The notes: generated by a model not told the origin, from the letters alone. 64,000 nt of DNA from Bacteroidales bacterium (GCA_022837485.1 JALHHH010000024.1:15350-79349); one strand, 5' to 3'; positions 36,682-45,013 are shown, numbered from the stretch's first letter. Translations and numbers: made by a program.

Positions 36682-37092
36682 TCAGTCAGTATCCTCCATG
36701 CTCATGTCCGCCGCCCGCTGAAGAGATCCTATCAATGCGCCGATCATTTTGGTCATCTCCATAAGCTGACCCCGCGACTCATCAACCTCTTTTTCACTAA
36801 GATAGTCCAGTTTACCGGCAAGAGTGGTAAAAACTACACATTCCCTCACGGCACTTTTTGCCATCTTCAGGTAATAAATAAACTGACTTTTGTTTCGCGC
36901 AGAACCCTCAGAAATATTCAGAGCTATGGCCTGTGCCGATAAATTAAATCTTGTTCCGATTCCGGCCGGGTTGTCGTTCGGGAATGTCTTTCCCCGTAAT
37001 GTCAGCCATTCAATGTAGTCAAGCGCCTTGTGGTAAATCCTCAGGTCTTCAAATCTGAAGAATGTTACCGCTTTTTCGAGTTCTGAATCCAT
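36682..37092 (-). CDS. Four-helix-bundle protein (23S rRNA intervening-sequence / S23 family)
   Basis: The 136-residue protein has the family pattern: FRFEDLRIYHKALDYIEWL helix 1, then NLSAQAIALNISEGSARNKS with the signature IAEGS-like run in helix 2. Two further helices (FIYYLKMAKSAVRECVVF and the C-terminal MTKMIGALIGSLQRAA) complete the bundle. Members were first found encoded in rRNA intervening sequences, but many are free-standing genes of unknown role, often near short repeats. Here a 97-bp inverted-repeat element lies 130 bp upstream and a terminator downstream, so the gene looks like a small self-contained insert between serA and DUF1015. Confidence 0.85.
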   Translation of the reverse strand: MDSELEKAVTFFRFEDLRIYHKALDYIEWLTLRGKTFPNDNPAGIGTRFNLSAQAIALNISEGSARNKSQFIYYLKMAKSAVRECVVFTTLAGKLDYLSEKEVDESRGQLMEMTKMIGALIGSLQRAADMSMEDTD

Positions 37093-37221
37093 TTGAGTTG
37101 ATTTATTGGTTAGTGTAATTGGTTCTGAATATGATCCTGAGCGTCTGCAATGGATAGTTGACTGGTTTCCGGTTGAATTATTTCAATTGAAAGAAACCGC
37201 TGTATAATTTTCCAGCCCATT

Positions 37222-37318
37222 TTTGCCACAAGGACACTAAAATTTAAAGTTGAATAATGCACCGCTTACAATATGCTAATATACTTAAAAATTTCAGTGT
37301 CCTTTCCTGTGTGGCAAA
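37222..37318. repeat. 97-bp inverted-repeat (MITE-like) element
   Basis: Left end TTTGCCACA-AGGACACT (37222-37238), then A and AAATTT, mirrors the right end AAATTT, AGTGTCCT (37296-37303) and TGTGGCAAA (37310-37318). The right arm carries six extra bases (TTCCTG region). The interior is AT-rich and non-coding. From memory, TTTGCCAC-type ends are common dispersed repeats in Bacteroidetes genomes, often near four-helix-bundle or GxxExxY genes. It could also act as a transcript-end hairpin for serA. Confidence 0.65.
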
Positions 37319-37348
37319 TCAAATCTTTGATTTCGGTTACTTCAGGTC

Positions 37349-38272
37349 TTATTTGTTTACCTGAAATGTTGTAATTCCGTTTTCAAAGAAATTCACAATC
37401 TGGCGTGCTGCAGCTAATCCGGCATTAATGTTTGCCTCAGAAGTCTGCGCACCCATTTTTTTCGGGGTAAAGAAATACCTTCCCGTGTAATTTTCTGCGA
37501 AAGCAGCTTTCATTTCTGGCTCAATATCACTTAAATATCTGAAATCAGGACGTTCAGCAAATACTTTCAGTAGGCCTTCTTCGTCAATTACCTCTTTCCT
37601 GGCGGTATTAACCAGACAGGCATTTTTGGGCATTTTCATGAGTAATTCGTACCCAATGGATTTTTTTGTCTGACTGTTGGCCGGAATATGAAGAGAAACG
37701 TACTGACACTCTGAATACAGTTCTTCGACCGATCCAACAGGCTCAACGCCTTCACTTTTCATAGTTTCAGCATCTACATAAGGGTCAAAAGCACAGATTT
37801 TCATGCCAAAGCCTTTGGCTATCTGAGCAACGTACCTGCCCACATTTCCGTAAGCATGTATACCCAGGGTCTTACCCCTCAGCTCAGTGCCCGAAGTTCC
37901 GTTAAACAGGTTCCTGGCCATATAAACCATCATACCCAAAGCGAGTTCGGCAACCGCATTCGAGTTTTGTCCGGGGGTGTTCATGGCAACTACCTTGTTC
38001 TCCGTGGCTGCAGCCAAATCAATATTGTCGTAACCGGCTCCGGCTCTTACAATGATCCTGAGTTTTTTACCTGCTTCAATTACCTTGCGATCAGCTATAT
38101 CGCTACGAATGATGAGAGCATCAACATCTTCGACAGCCTTTACAAGATCGTTGTGATCGGTGTATTTCTCCAAAAGCAGGAGCTCATAACCGGCATCTTC
38201 AACAATCTTCCTGATTCCATCCACTGCAACTTTTGCAAATGGCTTGTCGGTAGCAATAAGAACTTTTTTCAT
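37349..38272 (-). CDS. serA: D-3-phosphoglycerate dehydrogenase
   Basis: The 307-residue protein is a D-2-hydroxyacid dehydrogenase with substrate-domain start KVLIATDKPFAKVAVDGI and NAD motif GIHAYGNVGRYVAQIAK near 138. Catalytic Arg lies in VNTARKEVIDEEG and the acidic residue in YLSDIEPEMKAAF. The catalytic His region near the C-terminus reads FFTPKKMGAQTSEANINA, where the usual 'TPH.G' appears as TPKKMGA. The short form without ACT domain is usual in this phylum. It makes 3-phosphohydroxypyruvate, the first step to serine. DUF1015, its usual neighbour, lies downstream beyond the four-helix-bundle insert. Confidence 0.85.
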   Translation of the reverse strand: MKKVLIATDKPFAKVAVDGIRKIVEDAGYELLLLEKYTDHNDLVKAVEDVDALIIRSDIADRKVIEAGKKLRIIVRAGAGYDNIDLAAATENKVVAMNTPGQNSNAVAELALGMMVYMARNLFNGTSGTELRGKTLGIHAYGNVGRYVAQIAKGFGMKICAFDPYVDAETMKSEGVEPVGSVEELYSECQYVSLHIPANSQTKKSIGYELLMKMPKNACLVNTARKEVIDEEGLLKVFAERPDFRYLSDIEPEMKAAFAENYTGRYFFTPKKMGAQTSEANINAGLAAARQIVNFFENGITTFQVNK

Positions 38273-38407
38273 ACCAAAAGAGTTTTGAAATTAGTGTATA
38301 AAAATAGAAAGTAAAATTGTCCTAAGCAAATTTCCGGTTAAAATATTGTCCAAATCCGGTCAGATAACCCGATGATTGTCCGTAATCGTACGCTTCGGTG
38401 TAAAAAA

Positions 38408-39043
38408 TTATCCCACCCACCGCACTTTTTTCTTATAATCATACAGCATTTCCAGTGTTTCCGCTTTAAGCGGGATGGCTTTCATGCTGCTTTTTACAAT
38501 AACAGAGCAGGCAAATTCAAAGAAAACCGCCTTCTGCAACACATCATCAAACGAACTGCCGGCAACTACCTGCCCGTGATTCCTCATCTGTACCACATCC
38601 GCCGACTTCATTGCCCCGGCAACCGCCACAGCCAGTTCAGCCGAACCCGGCGGCAAAAAAGGTACAAGGCCGATTCCTCCCAGGTATACGGGAACTTCAA
38701 TGATTACATTGTAATCCGGTACCTCAGGCAAACAGGCAAGAACCGTAGCAGCCTCACTCTGAAAATGCAGAATTACCGATACATCCGGTCTGCATCGGTA
38801 AACCTCCCGGTGCAAACGGAACTCACCCGAAGGCGCACAACCCTCAACAAAGGATCCGTCGGAAAGATCAACCACCGCTGTATCGCTTCCCCTGAGCCGG
38901 CCAAGCCACACTCCGGTGCCTGAAATTCGCATCCGGTCGCCCTTCTCACGCTCCGATAAGTTGCCGCTGCTGCACCTGACAAGTCCAAGCCTGTCGGCTT
39001 CTCTGGCACATTGACGGAATGCACGTTTTTCAGTTTCCTTCAT
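38408..39043 (-). CDS. Class II aldolase/adducin family protein
   Basis: The start at 39043 (MKETEKRAFRQCAREADRLG) gives the usual N-terminal helix and 211 residues, the normal size; the open frame further upstream looks like non-coding sequence. Family marks are CSSGNLSER, PSGEFRLHREVY with Glu 74, and MRNHGQVV with His 156. In L-fuculose-phosphate aldolase the zinc is held by two His in an HTH run and a third His in the NHG motif. Here the first pair reads HFQ (His 93, Gln 95), so one ligand is replaced. It could be an aldolase, epimerase or dehydratase of sugar phosphates with altered metal site. It lies 135 bp upstream of serA. Confidence 0.8.
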   Translation of the reverse strand: MKETEKRAFRQCAREADRLGLVRCSSGNLSEREKGDRMRISGTGVWLGRLRGSDTAVVDLSDGSFVEGCAPSGEFRLHREVYRCRPDVSVILHFQSEAATVLACLPEVPDYNVIIEVPVYLGGIGLVPFLPPGSAELAVAVAGAMKSADVVQMRNHGQVVAGSSFDDVLQKAVFFEFACSVIVKSSMKAIPLKAETLEMLYDYKKKVRWVG

Positions 39044-39246
39044 ACCCTGCGCACAATTAGATTCTGCCTGCAGAACCCTTTGTTTTCGGGGGTAAATATC
39101 CGAAATATTCCGGGATACAGCCCGGCCGCGATTAAAATTATTATGCCTTTTTAATATTCCGCTCTGCGTTATATTTTTGAACAAAATTTAAGGTGAAGTT
39201 TTATTTGTGAATATTCTATACCTTTGATTTGTTAAAACACCAGCCA

Positions 39247-39978
39247 ATGAAAAAACCATTACTTCTTACGTTTGTTCTGATGCTCGCGGCCGCCTCCGCA
39301 TATGCTCAGCCCTGGTTCGATATCGGTCTTAAAGGAGGAATCGGAACTTCGTTTATGTACAATTCCCAGATTTTTGAAGACCAGGTTATTGTGCATAAGT
39401 TTAAACCCGGATATACTTTCGGTGGAAAAATCGGCTTTAATTTTATTCAGGAACACCAGCTTACATTCGACCTCATGCTGTCGCATATGACCCAGGGTTA
39501 TACCTATCGCCCCGAAGGCTGGTCCTCTACCCGGGATGCCGAACGCGAATTCAGATTCAACGGCCTCGATCTTTTGCTGATGTACCGTGCAAACCGAAAC
39601 GGTACCTATTTTGAAATCGGACCGCAGTGGACTACCTATTCAAAAGTAAAATATCAGGATACTGGCGGCGACTATGTTTCTCCTCTTAAACCCGACCAGC
39701 TGATAGCCAAAAACAACCTTGGACTGGCGTTGGGTTTCGGTGGCTACATCGTTGGTACCGATAATTTTGGCGTCACATCCGGACTAAGGTTTAATTATAT
39801 GTTCAGCGACCTGGCCTCCACGGAGGGGCGTGATGTTAATTTTCCCGTCCTGAAGCCCTCAGCCAAATCGGATCCTACGCATAATATCGGAATATTCTTC
39901 GTTATCGAGATGAATTTCGACTTCGGATACCTCGTAAGCCCTACCTGCGGCCAGCGCGGAAAGCTGTTTGTTCTCTGA
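39247..39978 (+). CDS. Outer-membrane beta-barrel protein (PorT-like fold)
   Basis: The start at 39247 gives a signal peptide (MKKPLLLTFVLMLAAASAYA, then QPW). The 243-residue product has about eight amphipathic strands with alternating aromatic residues (FDIGLKGGIGTSFMYN, HQLTFDLMLSHMTQGY, NFGVTSGLRFNYMF). This is the general pattern of small outer-membrane barrels in this phylum. No enzymatic motif is seen. A box TACCTTTG at 39219-39226 is an exact -7 consensus, and a terminator at 40002-40034 closes the gene, so it is monocistronic. Confidence 0.75.
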   Translation: MKKPLLLTFVLMLAAASAYAQPWFDIGLKGGIGTSFMYNSQIFEDQVIVHKFKPGYTFGGKIGFNFIQEHQLTFDLMLSHMTQGYTYRPEGWSSTRDAEREFRFNGLDLLLMYRANRNGTYFEIGPQWTTYSKVKYQDTGGDYVSPLKPDQLIAKNNLGLALGFGGYIVGTDNFGVTSGLRFNYMFSDLASTEGRDVNFPVLKPSAKSDPTHNIGIFFVIEMNFDFGYLVSPTCGQRGKLFVL

Positions 39979-40001
39979 TACGGGTTGCAATTGGACGATT
40001 T

Positions 40002-40034
40002 AAGGCAGGAGATTTCATTTTCCTGCCTTTTTTA
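40002..40034 (+). terminator. Terminator after the outer-membrane protein gene
   Basis: AAGGCAGGA (40002-40010) and TCCTGCCTT (40021-40029) enclose a 10-base loop and are followed by TTTT. Confidence 0.8.
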
Positions 40035-40061
40035 ACAGGTAAATGCGCGTCTGACGTATCG

Positions 40062-40982
40062 CTACGGATTGTTTTTTACTTTCCTCGGCACCAGCAGCCT
40101 GGCAACAACCGGCAGATGATCCGATAAATAGATACCTGTAGGACGAAAATCGGTGATTGCATTGCTAAGTACCTGAATATCCAGACTTGTAAATATAAAA
40201 TCGATAAGCTCTCCGCCTTCCCGGCTTCGGTCGAAACTCACGTAAGTAAGTTCCGGACCTTCCTTATCTGCTTCGGAACGCTCCCTGGTGTCGGATAATA
40301 CAACCTCATTCTCTGGCCATGTGATAATACGGTATGCTCTGTGCCCCGGGGTTACGTTGAAATCACCCGTGAGTATTACCGGTAATCCGTTTCCGAGTTG
40401 GGCTGCCCGACGGGTCAGAAGCGCAGCACTTTCTACTCTTGCGGTTTCACCCATGTGATCGAAATGCGTATTGATAACAAGGAAAAATATTCCTGTTTTT
40501 ATATGCCTGAACTCCGCCCAGCTTGCAATTCGCGGCAATGCTGCATCCCAGCCTTTACTGCCTGCAGTCTCCGGTGTTTCAGAAAGCCAGAAAGTGCCCG
40601 ACCGGACAATCTTAAGTACCTTCCGGTTGTAAAATATAGCGCTGTGTTCTCCGCCTTTTTTGCCATCGTCGCGGCCGGCACCGGTATACCGATACCCCTT
40701 CAGCCTGCATTTGATGTCATTCAGCTGGCTGTGAAAGGCTTCCTGGACGCCAAGTACATCGGGACTCTCTTCCATAACCAATGAACAAAGCCCTGATCTT
40801 CTGTATTTCCATTGGTCGGGCCCGTCTACCGGAGTATCAAGACGAATGTTCCAGGTCATAGCCTTTACCGGAGCATAATCCTGAGCCATTAAGCCGGCTC
40901 CGGGGTATATATGCCCAGCAGTAAACACAATCGCCAGAATCCGATATAATCTGCCTTTTATAATAGAACCGATTTTTCCCAT
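40062..40982 (-). CDS. Exported endonuclease/exonuclease/phosphatase family protein
   Basis: The 306-residue protein has an N-terminal hydrophobic segment with cleavage near LMAQDY, and the DNase I-like fold. Visible motifs are MTWNIRLD, QEAFHSQL with metal-binding Glu, INTHFDH, TGDFNVTP and the final SDHLPVVA with catalytic Asp-His. The metal site is complete. In Bacteroidetes such exported proteins are more likely phosphodiesterases or phosphatases than nucleases for genomic DNA. It is followed on the minus strand by the convergent outer-membrane gene and is 45 bp downstream of cutC, so it may share its transcript. Confidence 0.88.
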   Translation of the reverse strand: MGKIGSIIKGRLYRILAIVFTAGHIYPGAGLMAQDYAPVKAMTWNIRLDTPVDGPDQWKYRRSGLCSLVMEESPDVLGVQEAFHSQLNDIKCRLKGYRYTGAGRDDGKKGGEHSAIFYNRKVLKIVRSGTFWLSETPETAGSKGWDAALPRIASWAEFRHIKTGIFFLVINTHFDHMGETARVESAALLTRRAAQLGNGLPVILTGDFNVTPGHRAYRIITWPENEVVLSDTRERSEADKEGPELTYVSFDRSREGGELIDFIFTSLDIQVLSNAITDFRPTGIYLSDHLPVVARLLVPRKVKNNP

Positions 40983-41027
40983 GCCAGGTGAGGTTTAAAT
41001 GATTAGCCTTCACAATAATTTACGGAA

Positions 41028-41783
41028 TTACACGAAAAGCGAGCGGGCAATTTCCACTGCTTCCCTTACCAATCCTGCTTCTGTCTGGTAAAATCCGTAT
41101 TCATCCCTGCTTCCCTTTCCCATACTTACGGTTTCTTTCCTGTGCGACATCCTGCTGGCAACCATCTGTCCCGCTGACAGATGAAATTCATATGTTCCGG
41201 TCTTTTTTGCGATCTTGACAAGATTACCGGCATTTATTCCGCTTCCCGGCATAATTATAATGCGGCCGGCAGCTTGTTCAACCAGTTGAGCAATCAGACC
41301 GATGCCCTCGAATGCCGTTGAAGCCTGACCCGATGTCAGAATTCGCTCACAACCCATTTCAATTATATCTTCGAGTGCCCTGAAAGGATTCCTGCACATA
41401 TCGAAAGCACGGTGAAACGTAACACTCATAGGCCGGGCCATTTCAATCAGTTCATTCATCCTGCAGGTATCAATACTGCCATCGCTGTTAAGCATTCCCG
41501 TTACTATCCCTGAAGCACCACGGGCTTTTGCAGCGAATACATCCGATTTCATTACTCCGTACTCTGCACGGGTATAATGAAAATCCCCGCTGCGGGGACG
41601 TATCAGCACCATTGTTTCAATTCCTGAAAGATTAACCGCATATTCAATCATCCCCTGAGAAGGAGTAAGTCCCCCCTCGCTTAATGCACTGCATAACTCA
41701 ATCCTCCCTGCACCTCCTTTTTTAGCAGCATACACAGATTCAACCGATCCGGCACATATTTCAATAATCGCAGTCATCAGCAT
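41028..41783 (-). CDS. cutC: CutC family protein (copper homeostasis)
   Basis: The 251-residue TIM-barrel protein matches CutC length and motifs: IIEICAGSVESVYAAKKGGA, RIELCSALSEGGLTPS, VLIRPRSGDFHYT, VTFHRAFDMC, RILTSGQASTAFEG and IIIMPGSGINAGN. The ATG at 41777 (MTAIIE) is an equally good start. The family is named for copper tolerance in E. coli, but its real activity is uncertain. A minus-strand box TAATTTTG (CAAAATTA on plus, 41809-41816) just upstream fits a -7 element. Confidence 0.93.
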   Translation of the reverse strand: MLMTAIIEICAGSVESVYAAKKGGAGRIELCSALSEGGLTPSQGMIEYAVNLSGIETMVLIRPRSGDFHYTRAEYGVMKSDVFAAKARGASGIVTGMLNSDGSIDTCRMNELIEMARPMSVTFHRAFDMCRNPFRALEDIIEMGCERILTSGQASTAFEGIGLIAQLVEQAAGRIIIMPGSGINAGNLVKIAKKTGTYEFHLSAGQMVASRMSHRKETVSMGKGSRDEYGFYQTEAGLVREAVEIARSLFV

Positions 41784-42073
41784 ACTCCCCCTGTTTAGTG
41801 TTGCAAAGCAAAATTAATCATTTTAAACCTCCGCCGGTTCAGTCAGCAGAGCAAAGCCGCCGCCTGCATTCATTTATTTAAAATACCATGCGTAATTGGT
41901 TTCCGGTTTCTCGAAGATTTAATCCCCTTTCCGATTATTTTAGGGTATATAATTTACTTTTTTAGGATGATTACCCCTTTAATGCTGCAATTAAACACAC
42001 ACTTTATGCTTCATTCTCCAAAACCATGCGACCGAAGCCAAAAATTTGGTAATATTGTCACTGAAAAATCAGC

Positions 42074-42889
42074 TTGTACGTGAAAGGTAAAGTAGTGATT
42101 GTCACCGGAGGATCATCCGGTATAGGGCTTGAACTGGCCCGGGAGTTCGGCAGGAGAGGAGCTTATGTTGTTATTTCGGCGCGAAATTCTGTTCGCCTGG
42201 ATCAGGCTGCGGATGAACTAAGGAAAGAAGGCATTGAAATTCTTGCCGTTTCTACTGATGTAAGCCGGGAGGATGAATGTATTGCGTTGATAAAAAAATC
42301 TGCTGCCTGGAAAGGCAGAATCGATGTACTGGTTAATAACGCCGGTGTTTCCATGCGGGCTGCCTTTAAGGATGTGGACCTGAGTGTTCTGAAAACTCTT
42401 ATGGATGTTAATTTCTGGGGTACCGTTTACTGTACCAAACATGCGCTGCCATGGATACTGCAGACAAAAGGTTCTGTGGTGGGAATTATCTCCGTTGCCG
42501 GTTACGTCGGTCTTCCCGGACGCACCGGATACTCTGCCTCCAAGTTTGCCATCCGCGGGTTCCTCGATACGCTCAGGTGCGAAAACCTGAAAGCCGGACT
42601 GCATGTGCTGGTAGCTGCTCCGGGATTTACTGCCACAAATATCCGTGTTACTGCACTGATGGCCGATGGCTCGCAGCAGGGAATGACTCCTCGGAATGAA
42701 AGTAAAATGATGACGGCCGAAAAAGCGGCCCTTAAAATTGTTAAAGCAACCATGCGCCGTAAAAACAGAATCGTCCTGACATTTCTGGAAGGAAAATTCG
42801 CCGTATGGTTAAATCAGATATTGCCGGGAGTTGTTTGCCGGCTGGCCTATGGCGAAATGGCCAGAGAACCGGCATCACCGGTGAAATAG
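42074..42889 (+). CDS. Short-chain dehydrogenase/reductase, DHRS7-like
   Basis: The 271-residue SDR begins at a TTG (42074) or at the GTG six bases later (42080), because the first strand VKGKVVIVTGGSSGIG follows directly and no ATG is present. NNAG and the catalytic Tyr-Lys run YSASKFAIRGF are present with Ser before. The extended C-terminal part (AAPGFTATNIR, then basic VKATMRRKNRIVLT) resembles membrane-associated SDRs of the DHRS7 type that act on lipids or steroids. Gene neighbours do not point to a pathway. The substrate is unknown. Confidence 0.85.
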   Translation: MYVKGKVVIVTGGSSGIGLELAREFGRRGAYVVISARNSVRLDQAADELRKEGIEILAVSTDVSREDECIALIKKSAAWKGRIDVLVNNAGVSMRAAFKDVDLSVLKTLMDVNFWGTVYCTKHALPWILQTKGSVVGIISVAGYVGLPGRTGYSASKFAIRGFLDTLRCENLKAGLHVLVAAPGFTATNIRVTALMADGSQQGMTPRNESKMMTAEKAALKIVKATMRRKNRIVLTFLEGKFAVWLNQILPGVVCRLAYGEMAREPASPVK

Positions 42890-42937
42890 TGAAGTAAAGT
42901 CCAAAAAAAAATCAATTAACCGAAAACAGGAATTATT

Positions 42938-43411
42938 ATGAAAATGGAAATCCTCCTCCTTGAAGGTTTGAACGACCTTAAATTCGGAGATGCGCCCGAA
43001 AACGTTGAAAAAGTGCTCGGCAAACCCCAGGAAACGGAGTCACTGGCCGAAGAAGCCGATGAAGAACTGGATACCATCCTCTGGAGTTACGATAAGATCG
43101 GACTTACCGTATTCTTTGAAGGGAAAAACAATCACGTACTTTCCTGCTTCGAAACCGATAACCGCGAAGCTGTCCTCTTTGGTAAAAAGGTTTTTGAAAT
43201 GAACGAACAGGAAATTACTGCTCTTATGAATGCAAACGAACTCACCCAAGTCGATACCGAAGAGGAAGAATGGGGTGAAAGGCGCGTTTCGTTCGATGAA
43301 GGACTCATCGATTTTTATTTTCAGGACGGAAACCTGGTCACCGTAAACTGGGGTGTTTTTGTTAACGAAGATGGTGAAATAGAAGAATTTGACGAAATCG
43401 ACGAGGATTAA
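42938..43411 (+). CDS. Acidic hypothetical protein
   Basis: I do not recognise this 157-residue family. It is strongly acidic (ends DGEIEEFDEIDED) and contains two similar halves with an 'L.FG.....V...LG.P' type start (GLNDLKFGDAPENVEKVLGK), which resembles SmpA/OmlA or Knr4-like small beta/alpha folds. There is no signal or membrane segment, so it should be cytosolic. The stop codon overlaps that of the convergent xerD gene: the bases TTAA at 43408-43411 supply both stops. Confidence 0.6.
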   Translation: MKMEILLLEGLNDLKFGDAPENVEKVLGKPQETESLAEEADEELDTILWSYDKIGLTVFFEGKNNHVLSCFETDNREAVLFGKKVFEMNEQEITALMNANELTQVDTEEEEWGERRVSFDEGLIDFYFQDGNLVTVNWGVFVNEDGEIEEFDEIDED

Positions 43412-44325
43412 TCCCCTCTGGTTTTCATGTGCTGACGCGGATGAAATTTAAGGATGTTCTGCCTTAAATATTCGCGGTCAATATGAGTGTAGATCTCAGT
43501 GGTGGTAATGCTGGAATGTCCGAGCATTTCCTGTACCGCCCTGAGATCTGCTCCGTTTTCAACCAAATGTGTGGCAAATGTATGCCGGAAGGTATGCGGA
43601 CTGATGTTTTTTGAAATCCCCGCCGATTCGGCCAGCGATTTTACAATGTGAAAGATCATGGCACGGGTAAGTTTGGCTCCACGATTGTTTAAAAAAACAA
43701 ACGTTTCATATCCCCTTTTTATTTCCAAATGTACTCTCACTTCCGTAATATACCTCCGCAACTGACCGGTAGCCTGTCTCCCCAGAGGCACTACCCGCTG
43801 CTTGTTACCCTTGCCGGTTACGGTTATAAATCCCTCCTCAAAATGTAAATCGGATAACTGCAGATTAACCAGTTCCGATACCCTGAGCCCGCATCCGTAA
43901 AGAACTTCCAGTATGGCTTTGTTACGCTCCCCCGGCTTACTGCTCAAGTCAATAATTCCAAGCATTGCGGTAACTTCAGGTTCCGATAGCACATCGGGGA
44001 GCTTTCTGCCGGTTTTTGGCATTTCAAGCAACTCCGAAGGATCGGCTTTTATCACATCCTCCAGTAGCAAAAACCTGAAAAATGCCCGAACCCCCGAAAT
44101 TATCCTCGCTTGACTAGCCGGAGCAATGCCAAGACCGGCAATCAGATTCACAAATTCTTGAAGATCATGTAATTCCACGCTAACCGGTGAGATTTTCCTA
44201 TCACCAGAAAAATATCCGGCAAGTTTAACCGCATCCCGCAAATAGGCATCAACCGTATTAACCGGCATCGATCGCTCTACCTGCAGATATGCCCTGAAAC
44301 CCTTTATGTACAACTGCCAGCTCAT
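43408..44325 (-). CDS. xerD: Site-specific tyrosine recombinase XerD
   Basis: The start at 44325 (MSWQLYIKGF) gives the normal 305 residues; the -7 box TATTTTTG (CAAAAATA on plus, 44382-44389) would place the RNA start close to the longer frame's ATG, which argues for 44325. The N-terminal SAM-like DNA-binding domain is followed by the catalytic core: first Arg in LYGCGLRVSELVNL, Lys in TGKGNKQRVVPL, HTFRHTFATHL, LGHSSITTTEIYTH with the Tyr nucleophile. It resolves chromosome dimers at dif with XerC. The convergent neighbour shares the TTAA stop. Confidence 0.93.
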   Translation of the reverse strand: MSWQLYIKGFRAYLQVERSMPVNTVDAYLRDAVKLAGYFSGDRKISPVSVELHDLQEFVNLIAGLGIAPASQARIISGVRAFFRFLLLEDVIKADPSELLEMPKTGRKLPDVLSEPEVTAMLGIIDLSSKPGERNKAILEVLYGCGLRVSELVNLQLSDLHFEEGFITVTGKGNKQRVVPLGRQATGQLRRYITEVRVHLEIKRGYETFVFLNNRGAKLTRAMIFHIVKSLAESAGISKNISPHTFRHTFATHLVENGADLRAVQEMLGHSSITTTEIYTHIDREYLRQNILKFHPRQHMKTRGD

Positions 44326-44511
44326 AGGAAACTCCGCCCGAAAGGTAATTTTTGTTTGACTGGATGCAATTTCTTTCACGGCAAAAATATTAACAACCAG
44401 TTGTTTATAAAAGTATGCAATCTTAAATTACTGAATTTCAGAATATTTAGCACAATCAGGCAGTATTTTTACCGGAAATCCTTTAAAGTGTTCATTTTTT
44501 CGCCGAAAGGG

Positions 44512-44542
44512 TTTGGCAGAAAGAAAAATAGTTGTATTTTTG
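44512..44542 (+). promoter_or_regulatory. Promoter of rpmG
   Basis: TTTG (44512-44515), a 19-bp spacer and TATTTTTG (44535-44542) is an exact match to the Bacteroidetes -33/-7 consensus. It lies 28 bp before the rpmG start. Confidence 0.8.
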
Positions 44543-44570
44543 CAGTCCGAAAATTTAAAGGCTTACAGCA

Positions 44571-44759
44571 ATGGCTAAAAAAAGTAAAGAAGCAAGGATA
44601 CAGGTAATTCTGGAGTGCACAGAGCACAAAGCCAGTGGCATGCCCGGCACTTCACGCTACATTACCACCAAGAATAAGAAAAATACTCCTGAGAGACTCG
44701 AGATTAAAAAGTACAATCCGATTCTCAAGAAAATGACTGTTCACAAAGAAATTAAATAA
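44571..44759 (+). CDS. rpmG: 50S ribosomal protein L33
   Basis: The 62-residue basic protein matches L33 of Bacteroidetes: MAKKSKEARIQVILECTEHK, RYITTKNKKNTPERLEIKKY and MTVHKEIK. It lacks a zinc-binding CxxC pair, so it is the zinc-independent form. It is part of the large ribosomal subunit. It has its own promoter and is followed after 10 bp by the DUF4295 gene. The L28 gene (rpmB), which usually precedes it, is not in the 190 bp upstream. Confidence 0.95.
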   Translation: MAKKSKEARIQVILECTEHKASGMPGTSRYITTKNKKNTPERLEIKKYNPILKKMTVHKEIK

Positions 44760-44769
44760 TTGATATACC

Positions 44770-44925
44770 ATGGCAAAGAAAGTTGTTGCTACCCTGAGGA
44801 CTTCGTCCGGTAAAGATTTTGCAAAAGTGATCCGTATGGTCAGGTCGGAAAAAACCGGAGCATACACCTTCAAGGAAAATATTGTCCCCAATGACCAGGT
44901 GAAAGATTTCCTGGCTAAAAAATAA
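44770..44925 (+). CDS. DUF4295 small basic protein
   Basis: The 51-residue protein starts at 44770 and reads MAKKVVATLRTSSGKDFAKV, IRMVRSEKTGAYTFKEN and then IVPNDQVKDFLAKK. This is the DUF4295 family, found between rpmG and ftsY in Bacteroidetes. It is rich in Lys and may bind the ribosome, although the function is not established. It ends 21 bp before a terminator, so rpmG and this gene form one transcript. Confidence 0.9.
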   Translation: MAKKVVATLRTSSGKDFAKVIRMVRSEKTGAYTFKENIVPNDQVKDFLAKK

Positions 44926-44946
44926 GCATTAAACCCATTTTTTTTG

Positions 44947-44987
44947 CAGGGCCTTTTCACAAGCGGAAAAGACCCTGTTTTATTTTT
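44947..44987 (+). terminator. Terminator of the rpmG/DUF4295 transcript
   Basis: CAGGG and CTTTTC pair with GAAAAG and CCCTG (44947-44977, one C-A mismatch), followed by TTTTATTTTT. Confidence 0.8.
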
Positions 44988-45013
44988 GTACTGACAGCTA
45001 TTGTGTAATTTCG
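44985..45013 (+). promoter_or_regulatory. Possible ftsY promoter
   Basis: TTTG (44985-44988), a 17-bp spacer and TAATTTCG (45006-45013, one mismatch to TAnnTTTG). The start codon of ftsY is 33 bp downstream. The -33 part overlaps the T-run of the preceding terminator. Confidence 0.4.

Noticed and set aside
38408..39184. Longer aldolase start at 39184
   Set aside because: The extra 47 residues are not conserved-looking and precede the normal N-terminal helix; 39043 gives the usual length.
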